A stretch of DNA of 10,656 nucleotides from Pseudomonadota bacterium (GTDB lineage Bacteria; Pseudomonadota; Alphaproteobacteria; Rhizobiales; Devosiaceae): the NCBI GenBank assembly GCA_023427545.1, contig JAEZBF010000303.1:1-10656 (forward strand), in the 5' to 3' direction. Positions 5,748 to 10,656 of the stretch are shown one piece after another. Each line of letters opens with the position of its first letter. Position 1 is the stretch's first letter. Below the pieces are notes generated by a model that searched no databases, was not told the origin of the DNA, and was given only the letters and a program-made list of their open reading frames with translations. The position numbers were made by a program, and so were the translations under genes.

Positions 5748-7165
5748 GCATCAACATCACCATGCCGGCGCTCTCCCCCACGATGGAGGAGGGCAAGCTC
5801 GCCAAGTGGCACGTCAAGGAGGGCGACACCGTCTCTTCCGGTGACGTCATCGCCGAGATCGAGACGGACAAGGCGACGATGGAGGTCGAGGCCGTCGACG
5901 AAGGCAAGATCGGCAAGATCGTGGTGCCCGAGGGCGCCGAGAACGTGAAGGTCAATTCCGTCATTGCCGTCCTGCTGCAGGAGGGCGAAAGCGCGAGCGA
6001 CGCGCAGGCGCCTGCGCCGGCTGCCGTGGCACGAAAGCCGGAAACATCAGCCGGAGTCACCGCTGGCGGGCTGCAGTATGAAAACCCGGCGGGTCAGCCG
6101 ACCAGCGAAGCAACGCCCGCCACCGCGCCAACTGCGAAGACCGGCGATCGCATGCCGACCGCCATGACTGGCTCAGCCGCCGCCCCTGTGCAGGGCACCA
6201 CCCCCAAGGCAAACGGTGCAGCCGCCAACGGCCGGGAGGGCGTCTTCGCCTCTCCGCTCGCGCGGCGGCTCGCGAAGGAAGCCGGGATCGAGCTTTCGGC
6301 CATCACCGGCTCTGGACCGCACGGACGCGTCGTGAAGGCGGACGTAGATGCCGCCAAGTCTGGCAAGACTCCGCTCAAGCAGGCCGCTACCGCTGGCGCA
6401 CCTGCGAGCACTGCCCTCGCGCAAGGCATGACCAAGCAGCAGGTGATGGGCCTGTACGAAGAGGGAAGCTACGAGGTCGTTCCCAACGACGGCATGCGCA
6501 AGGTGGTCGCCGCGCGACTCACCGAAGCCAAGCAAACGGTGCCGCACTTCTACCTCACGCTCGACTGCCGGATCGACGAGCTGATGGCGGCGCGAGAGGA
6601 GATCAACCGCTCGGCGCCCATGAAGGACGGCAAGCCGGTCTTCAAGCTCTCTGTGAACGACTTCATCATCAAGGCCTGGGCAGCAGCCCTCATGAAGGTG
6701 CCGACTGCGAACGCCACGTGGGCGGTCGACTCGATCCTGTTGCACAAGCACGCGGACGTCGCGGTCGCTGTGGCTGTGCCGGGCGGGCTGTTCACGCCGG
6801 TTGTGAAGGCTGCCGAAACCAAGTCGCTGCGCCAGATCAGCGAGGAGGTGAAGGATCTCGCCGGCCGCGCCCGCAACAAGAAGCTTGCCCCGCATGAATA
6901 CCAGGGCGGAGCGACGGCGATCTCGAACCTCGGCATGTATGGCATCAAGGACTTTGCGGCCGTCATCAACCCGCCGCACGGCACCATCCTTGCGGTCGGT
7001 GCGGGAGAGGAGCGCGTCTACGCCGAGAAGGGGCAGGTGAAGGTCGGCCAGTTCATGACAGTGACCCTCAGCTGCGACCATCGCTCCGTCGATGGCGCGC
7101 TCGGGGCCGAACTGCTCGCCGCCTTCAAGAGCCTGATCGAACACCCCATCATGATGCTGGCGTAA
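5744..7165 (+). CDS. pdhC: Dihydrolipoyllysine-residue acetyltransferase, PDH E2 component
   Basis: A 473-residue E2, which takes the acetyl group from E1 on its swinging lipoyl arm and passes it to CoA; its catalytic domains form the core of the complex. Order: lipoyl domain 1-80 (K43 in ETDKATMEV), Ala/Pro-rich linker 85-165, E1/E3 peripheral-subunit-binding domain about 167-203 (FASPLARRLAKEAGIELSAI and GPHGRVVKADV), second linker 204-240, and catalytic domain about 245-473. The catalytic signature DHRSVDG (445-451) is complete, with His446 and Asp450. It has a single lipoyl domain. ATG 5744 overlaps the deaminase stop (ATGA). The frame is open 192 bases further upstream, but that stretch lies in the deaminase gene and encodes no family sequence. 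The TAA stop (7163-7165) is embedded in the next gene's TAAGGAG ribosome site. Confidence 0.97.
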   Translation: MSINITMPALSPTMEEGKLAKWHVKEGDTVSSGDVIAEIETDKATMEVEAVDEGKIGKIVVPEGAENVKVNSVIAVLLQEGESASDAQAPAPAAVARKPETSAGVTAGGLQYENPAGQPTSEATPATAPTAKTGDRMPTAMTGSAAAPVQGTTPKANGAAANGREGVFASPLARRLAKEAGIELSAITGSGPHGRVVKADVDAAKSGKTPLKQAATAGAPASTALAQGMTKQQVMGLYEEGSYEVVPNDGMRKVVAARLTEAKQTVPHFYLTLDCRIDELMAAREEINRSAPMKDGKPVFKLSVNDFIIKAWAAALMKVPTANATWAVDSILLHKHADVAVAVAVPGGLFTPVVKAAETKSLRQISEEVKDLAGRARNKKLAPHEYQGGATAISNLGMYGIKDFAAVINPPHGTILAVGAGEERVYAEKGQVKVGQFMTVTLSCDHRSVDGALGAELLAAFKSLIEHPIMMLA

Positions 7166-7175
7166 GGAGCCGCGC

Positions 7176-7826
7176 GTGAAAACCATTCTCGCCTACGGCG
7201 ACAGCCTGACCTATGGCGCGAGCCCGGTAACGGGCGGACCCCGGCACCCGTACGAGGACCGCTGGCCGACTGCGCTCGAGCAGGGGCTCGGCGGCGCCGC
7301 GCGGGTCATCGCTGAAGGCCTGGGCGGCCGCACCACGGCGCACGACGATTGGTTCGCCAATGCCGACCGCAACGGCGCACGCATCCTGCCGACGCTGCTC
7401 GAGAGCCATTCACCGCTCGACATGATCATCATCATGCTCGGGACCAACGACATCAAACACTACCTCGGCCGCACCGCGGGTGAGGCCGGGCGGGGCATGG
7501 GCCGGCTGGTGCAGGTCATCCGTGGCCACTATGCCGCCCGCCGCGAACCCGAGCCGCAGATTATCCTGGTGGCGCCGCCAGTCCTCGTCGACACCGACAA
7601 CATGGATATGAAGAACCACTTCGGCGGCGACCTGAGCTACGTCGAGCAGTCCCGACTCTTCGCCTCCGAGTACAAGAAGCGGGCCGACGAGCACGGCGTC
7701 GCCTTCTTCGATGCCGCCACGGTCGCCGAGACCGACCCCCGCGACGGCATCCACCTCGATGGCGCGAACACCCGCGCGATCGGGCAGGGCCTGGTGCCCC
7801 TCGTGCGGTCCCTGCTGCAGATCTAG
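7176..7826 (+). CDS. SGNH/GDSL-family hydrolase, arylesterase or acyltransferase-like
   Basis: A 216-residue, leaderless cytoplasmic SGNH hydrolase. The conserved blocks are all present: GDSL (8-11) with nucleophile Ser10, GLGGRTT (48-54) with the oxyanion glycine, GTND (89-92) with Asn91, and DGIH (190-193) with Asp190 and His193 completing the triad. Sequence and spacing resemble the Mycobacterium smegmatis arylesterase/acyltransferase MsAcT group (EGL..RTT..D and IIMLGTND are shared), which hydrolyses or transfers short acyl, especially acetyl, groups. The natural substrate here is unknown. The start is GTG 7176, 6 bases after AAGGAG (7164-7169). The gene sits between pdhC and lpdA, 10 and 9 bases from each, so it is surely cotranscribed with them. 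No signal peptide is visible. Confidence 0.9.
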   Translation: MKTILAYGDSLTYGASPVTGGPRHPYEDRWPTALEQGLGGAARVIAEGLGGRTTAHDDWFANADRNGARILPTLLESHSPLDMIIIMLGTNDIKHYLGRTAGEAGRGMGRLVQVIRGHYAARREPEPQIILVAPPVLVDTDNMDMKNHFGGDLSYVEQSRLFASEYKKRADEHGVAFFDAATVAETDPRDGIHLDGANTRAIGQGLVPLVRSLLQI

Positions 7827-7835
7827 GAACTTCCG

Positions 7836-9272
7836 ATGGCCAATGCTTACGACCTGATCGTCATCGGCGCCGGACCAGGCGGCTACATCGCCGCGATCCG
7901 CGCTGCCCAGCTCGGGATGAAGACCGCAATCGTCGAGCGCGAGCACATGGCCGGCATTTGCTCAAACTGGGGCTGCATCCCGACCAAGGCCCTGCTGCGC
8001 ACTGCCGAAATCTACGGCCACATGACCCACGCCAAGGACTACGGCCTGACCGCCGATAAGTTCGGCTTCGACCTCGGCGCGATCGTCAAGCGTTCGCGCG
8101 GCATTGCGGCTCAGATGAACAACGGCGTCCAGTTCCTCATGAAGAAGAACAAGGTCGATGTCATCTGGGGCGAAGCGACCATCCCGGCGGTGGGCCAGGT
8201 CGAGGTCGGCCCGGTCAAGAAGAAGCCGATGCAGCCGCAAGTTCCCCCGCCCAAGAACACGCTTGGGGCCGGCACCTACAGCGCAAAGAACATCATCATC
8301 GCGACGGGCGCGCGCCCGCGCGTTCTCCCCGGCATCGAACCCGACGGCGAGCGCATCTGGACCTACTTCGAGGCGATGGTGCCCAGCGAAATGCCCAAGT
8401 CGCTGCTGGTCATGGGCTCTGGCGCCATCGGAATGGAATTCGCCTCGTTCTATCGCTCGATGGGTGCGGAGGTGACGGTCGTCGAACTGCTCCCCCAGAT
8501 CCTGCCCGTCGAAGATGCAGAGATAGCCACGCACGTCCGCAAGCGGTTCGAGAAGCGCGGCATCAAGATGCTGACCGACGCCAAGGTGACCAAGGTCGAA
8601 AAGAACAAGGCCGCCATCGTAGCGACGATCGAGACCAAGGATGGCGCTCAGCAGCTCTCCGCCGAGCGGCTGCTCTCTGCAGTCGGCATCTCCGGCAATT
8701 CCGAGAACCTCGGGCTCGAAAAGCTTGGGGTGAGGGTCGACCGCGGCATCATCGCCGTCGACGATCACGGGCGCACGAGCGTGAAGGGCATCTGGGCCAT
8801 CGGCGACGTTGCCGGCGCGCCCATGCTCGCGCACAAGGCCGAGCACGAGGCGGTGATCGCAGTCGAGACCATCGCGGGCAAGCAGGTGCACGGGCTCGAC
8901 AAGACCAAGATCCCGGGCTGCACCTACTGCGAGCCGCAGGTCGCGAGCGTTGGCCTCACCGAAGCCAAGGCCAAGGAGCTCGGTCGCGAGGTCAAGATCG
9001 GCCGCTTCCCCTTCATCGGCAACGGCAAGGCGATCGCGCTGGGCGAGCCCGAGGGGCTGGTCAAGACCATCCTCGATGCCAAGACCGGGGAACTCCTCGG
9101 CGCGCACATGGTCGGCGCGGAAGTCACCGAACTGATCCAGGGCTTCGTTGTGGCGATGAACCTGGAGACTACCGAGGAAGAGCTGTTCCACACGATCTTC
9201 CCGCATCCCACGCTCTCGGAGACCATGAAGGAAAGCGTGCTCGATGCTTATGGACGTGCCCTCAACATTTGA
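7836..9272 (+). CDS. lpdA: Dihydrolipoamide dehydrogenase, PDH E3 component
   Basis: A 478-residue flavoprotein disulphide reductase that reoxidises the dihydrolipoyl groups of PdhC (and PdhB) and reduces NAD+. FAD-binding GAGPGGY is at 11-17. The redox-active disulphide is C42/C47 in ICSNWGCIPTK. The NAD-binding loop GSGAIGMEF is at 194-202, the second FAD motif AIGDVAG at 321-327, and the catalytic HPTLSE at 457-462 (His457, Glu462). Residues 122-147 hold a Lys/Pro-rich insertion (KKKPMQPQVPPPKN) just before the strand IIIATGARPRVLPG. Comparable insertions occur in rhizobial LpdA of PDH operons, so it marks the subtype. ATG 7836 has a weak site (AGGAA, 7825-7829), partly inside the upstream stop region. 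It is probably the last gene of the packed operon; a 109-base gap follows. Confidence 0.97.
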   Translation: MANAYDLIVIGAGPGGYIAAIRAAQLGMKTAIVEREHMAGICSNWGCIPTKALLRTAEIYGHMTHAKDYGLTADKFGFDLGAIVKRSRGIAAQMNNGVQFLMKKNKVDVIWGEATIPAVGQVEVGPVKKKPMQPQVPPPKNTLGAGTYSAKNIIIATGARPRVLPGIEPDGERIWTYFEAMVPSEMPKSLLVMGSGAIGMEFASFYRSMGAEVTVVELLPQILPVEDAEIATHVRKRFEKRGIKMLTDAKVTKVEKNKAAIVATIETKDGAQQLSAERLLSAVGISGNSENLGLEKLGVRVDRGIIAVDDHGRTSVKGIWAIGDVAGAPMLAHKAEHEAVIAVETIAGKQVHGLDKTKIPGCTYCEPQVASVGLTEAKAKELGREVKIGRFPFIGNGKAIALGEPEGLVKTILDAKTGELLGAHMVGAEVTELIQGFVVAMNLETTEEELFHTIFPHPTLSETMKESVLDAYGRALNI

Positions 9273-9381
9273 GATGCCGGTTACCATTACAGCAACCAGA
9301 CGAGCCGACCTGAGGCGATGATGCATCTATTTGGCAGGTCTCGCGTTTATGGCGCATTGAAGGCCAGAACGGAGAGTACCA
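9273..9381 (+). promoter_or_regulatory. Gap between lpdA and the GlsB-like gene, possible promoter
   Basis: This 109-base non-coding gap is the first break larger than 30 bases since 1786. It contains TTGGCA (9331-9336), five of six matches to a -35 hexamer, but no convincing -10 at 16-18 bases. There is an eight-base palindrome, GATGCATC (9319-9326). I see no strong terminator hairpin after lpdA. The downstream ribosome site is GGAGAG (9371-9376). An independent promoter is plausible from the spacing, not proven. Confidence 0.25.
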
Positions 9382-9648
9382 ATGGAAGGCGTAGGTTGGA
9401 TTATGGCGATCATCATCGGCGCGCTCGCCGGTTGGATCGCGGAAAAGATCATGCATTCGGACCAGAACCTGCTGATGAACATCATCCTCGGCATCGTGGG
9501 TGCGATCCTCGGCAACTTCGTCCTGATGCTCATCTTCGGTGCGACCATGGGCGGCATCTTCGGCCAGCTGATCGTCGCGATCGTTGGCGCCTGCCTGCTG
9601 ATTGCGATCGGCCGGATGTTCACGAATCGTCGTCACACGCACGCCTGA
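9382..9648 (+). CDS. GlsB/YeaQ/YmgE-family small membrane protein (transglycosylase-associated protein family)
   Basis: An 88-residue, three-helix, glycine-rich inner-membrane protein. Helix 1 (about 4-20) reads VGWIMAIIIGALAGWIAEKI. Helix 2 (about 30-52) contains MNIILGIVGAILGNFVLMLI, and helix 3 (about 58-78) contains IFGQLIVAIVGACLLIAIGR. The tail is short and basic (RRHTHA). The G.lAGWiA and N.ilGivGAilG motifs are diagnostic of the PF04226 family. Members are often general-stress induced; the molecular role is unknown and the 'transglycosylase' name is historical. ATG 9382 follows GGAGAG (9371-9376) by 5 bases. The gene lies between lpdA and lipA but is separated by gaps and hairpins, so it need not belong to the pdh operon. 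Confidence 0.9.
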   Translation: MEGVGWIMAIIIGALAGWIAEKIMHSDQNLLMNIILGIVGAILGNFVLMLIFGATMGGIFGQLIVAIVGACLLIAIGRMFTNRRHTHA

Positions 9649-9662
9649 TCCCCATCTGGGGA
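9649..9662. repeat. Short hairpin directly after the GlsB-like gene
   Basis: TCCCC (9649-9653) and GGGGA (9658-9662) can pair around the four-base loop ATCT, starting on the base after the stop codon. The stem is five pairs, GC-rich. It is too short to be a terminator on its own, but it precedes a much longer hairpin by 14 bases. Confidence 0.4.
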
Positions 9663-9676
9663 CGGACTGAGAGACT

Positions 9677-9711
9677 TGCGGCAGATGTGGCCTCGCGCCA
9701 TATCTGCCGCA
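9677..9711. terminator. Long hairpin between the GlsB-like gene and lipA, possible terminator or leader structure
   Basis: Arms 9677-9690 (TGCGGCAGATGTGG) and 9698-9711 (CCATATCTGCCGCA) pair over 14 positions, with a single G-U wobble, around a seven-base loop. This is the strongest dyad I found in the window. It lies 28 bases after the GlsB-like stop and 28 bases before the lipA start. No run of Ts follows (ATGCATATTGCAG), so a classical intrinsic terminator is not assured. It could instead be an mRNA-stabilising stem or a lipA leader element. Confidence 0.45.
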
Positions 9712-9739
9712 TGCATATTGCAGCACCAGAGGTGCGGCC

Positions 9740-10656
9740 GTGGTGACCCTGATCGAGAGCCGGCCGCGGCACCCTGAGAAAGTCCACCGCCCCGACAGCG
9801 ACATCCTGCGCAAGCCGGACTGGATCCGCGTCCGGGCGCCGGGCTCCCCCATTTACCGTGAGACCCAGCAGATCGTGCGCGAGCACGGCCTCGTCACCGT
9901 GTGCGAGGAGGCGGGCTGTCCCAACATCGGCGAATGCTGGAGCCAGAAGCACGCCACGATGATGATCATGGGCGAGGTCTGCACCCGCGCCTGTGCTTTC
10001 TGCAACGTCCGGACCGGCCTGCCGACCCCGCTCGATCCGCTCGAGCCCGCGCACGTCGCTGACGCTGTCGCCAAACTCGGCCTCAACCACGTCGTCATCA
10101 CCTCGGTCGACCGCGACGACCTGCCCGATGGCGGCGCCGAGCACTTCGCCCAGGTGATCCGCGCCATCCGCGCCCGCGCGCCGACAACGACGATCGAAGT
10201 GCTCACCCCCGATTTCCTGCGCAAGGACGGGGCGCTCGAGGTGGTTGTGTCGGCGAGGCCCGACGTCTTCAACCACAACCTGGAAACTGTGCCGCGCAAC
10301 TATCTCAAGGTTCGGCCCGGCGCGCGCTACTTCCACTCCATCCGTCTGCTGCAGCGGGTCAAGGAGCTCGATCCGACGATGTTCACCAAGTCCGGCATCA
10401 TGGTCGGGCTGGGCGAGGAGCGGAACGAAGTGCTGCAGCTGATGGATGACCTGCGCAGCGCAGACGTGGATTTCCTCACCATCGGGCAGTACCTCGCGCC
10501 CTCGCGCAAGCACCACCCGGTTATCCGCTACGTCAGCCCCGATGAGTTCAAGGCCTTCGAGACCATCGGCCGCTCCAAGGGTTTCCTGCTGGTGTCCTCG
10601 AGCCCGCTGACGCGCTCCTCGCATCACGCAGGCGAGGACTTCGCCCGGCTCAGGGC
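9740..10656 (+). CDS. lipA: Lipoyl synthase (radical SAM), C-terminus beyond the window
   Basis: 305 codons are present and open to the window edge; full-length LipA is usually a little longer. It inserts two sulphur atoms into octanoyl-lysine on lipoyl domains, such as those of PdhB and PdhC. The auxiliary 4Fe-4S cysteines are C55, C60 and C66 (CX4CX5C), and the radical-SAM cysteines are C81, C85 and C88 in CTRACAFC. ITSVDRDDLPDGGAEHF (120-136), HNLETVPR (179-186) and IMVGLGE (220-226) are family motifs. RSSHHA (292-297) corresponds to the C-terminal RSSYHA motif that supplies the serine cluster ligand; the serines remain but Tyr is His. The likely start is GTG 9740 (giving MVTL), 7 bases after AGAGG (9728-9732); GTG 9743 is the alternative. 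No in-frame ATG lies near the start. Confidence 0.96.
   Translation, partial: MVTLIESRPRHPEKVHRPDSDILRKPDWIRVRAPGSPIYRETQQIVREHGLVTVCEEAGCPNIGECWSQKHATMMIMGEVCTRACAFCNVRTGLPTPLDPLEPAHVADAVAKLGLNHVVITSVDRDDLPDGGAEHFAQVIRAIRARAPTTTIEVLTPDFLRKDGALEVVVSARPDVFNHNLETVPRNYLKVRPGARYFHSIRLLQRVKELDPTMFTKSGIMVGLGEERNEVLQLMDDLRSADVDFLTIGQYLAPSRKHHPVIRYVSPDEFKAFETIGRSKGFLLVSSSPLTRSSHHAGEDFARLR

Noticed and set aside
8196..8278. Lys/Pro-rich insertion in LpdA as a sign of fusion or frameshift
   Set aside because: The frame continues normally on both sides, and similar insertions occur in rhizobial LpdA proteins, so it is a subtype trait.
7962..9326. Minus-strand open frame of 454 codons opposite lpdA
   Set aside because: lpdA on the other strand has all its cofactor and catalytic motifs. 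The antisense product has none and shows typical shadow composition.
9318..9746. Open frame of 142 codons overlapping the GlsB-like gene
   Set aside because: It has no motif and covers a gene with clear PF04226 family motifs; its product is Arg/His-rich.
9620..10627. Minus-strand open frame of 335 codons opposite lipA
   Set aside because: The plus strand encodes LipA with both cysteine clusters, so the antisense frame is a by-product of GC-rich codons.

Overview
The window is high-GC bacterial DNA, very probably from an alphaproteobacterium of the Hyphomicrobiales type. The evidence is a divIC/ftsB-like septum initiator directly upstream of pdhA, a heteromeric (alpha plus beta) pyruvate dehydrogenase (PDH) E1 whose beta subunit carries its own lipoyl domain, a rhizobial-style LpdA, and lipA downstream. 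I cannot fix the genus from the sequence alone. No tRNA, rRNA, CRISPR array, insertion sequence or phage gene was seen.

Layout. Bases 1-106 hold the end of a DUF1993-type gene. Then come a DUF2076 protein gene (171-731, +), a GNAT acetyltransferase gene (728-1168, -) whose stop codon interlocks with that of its convergent neighbour, and a divergent ftsB-like gene (1218-1613, +). After a 172-base non-coding leader, a long, tightly packed, all-plus operon runs from 1786 to 9272: pdhA (E1 alpha), a VOC/glyoxalase-fold protein, two small two-helix membrane proteins, pdhB (lipoyl-E1 beta), a yeast-Fcy1-like cytosine deaminase, pdhC (E2), an SGNH-family esterase/acyltransferase, and lpdA (E3). Junctions are 0-30 bases or overlapping. 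A 109-base gap precedes a small GlsB/YeaQ-family membrane protein gene (9382-9648). Two hairpins follow, and then the GTG-initiated lipA (9740 to the window edge, incomplete).

How the genes work together. PdhA and PdhB form the thiamine-diphosphate E1, PdhC the dihydrolipoyl acetyltransferase core and LpdA the E3. Both PdhB and PdhC have lipoyl domains with an ETDKATMEV lysine site, and LipA would insert the sulphur atoms of the lipoyl cofactor. The unusual aspect is that accessory genes separate every pair of core PDH genes: VOC plus two membrane proteins, then the deaminase, then the SGNH hydrolase. The deaminase is fastened to both neighbours by start/stop overlaps. It retains the zinc-site and base-binding residues of yeast cytosine deaminase. 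These inserted genes are the most interesting part of the window. Their link to PDH function is inferred from position only.
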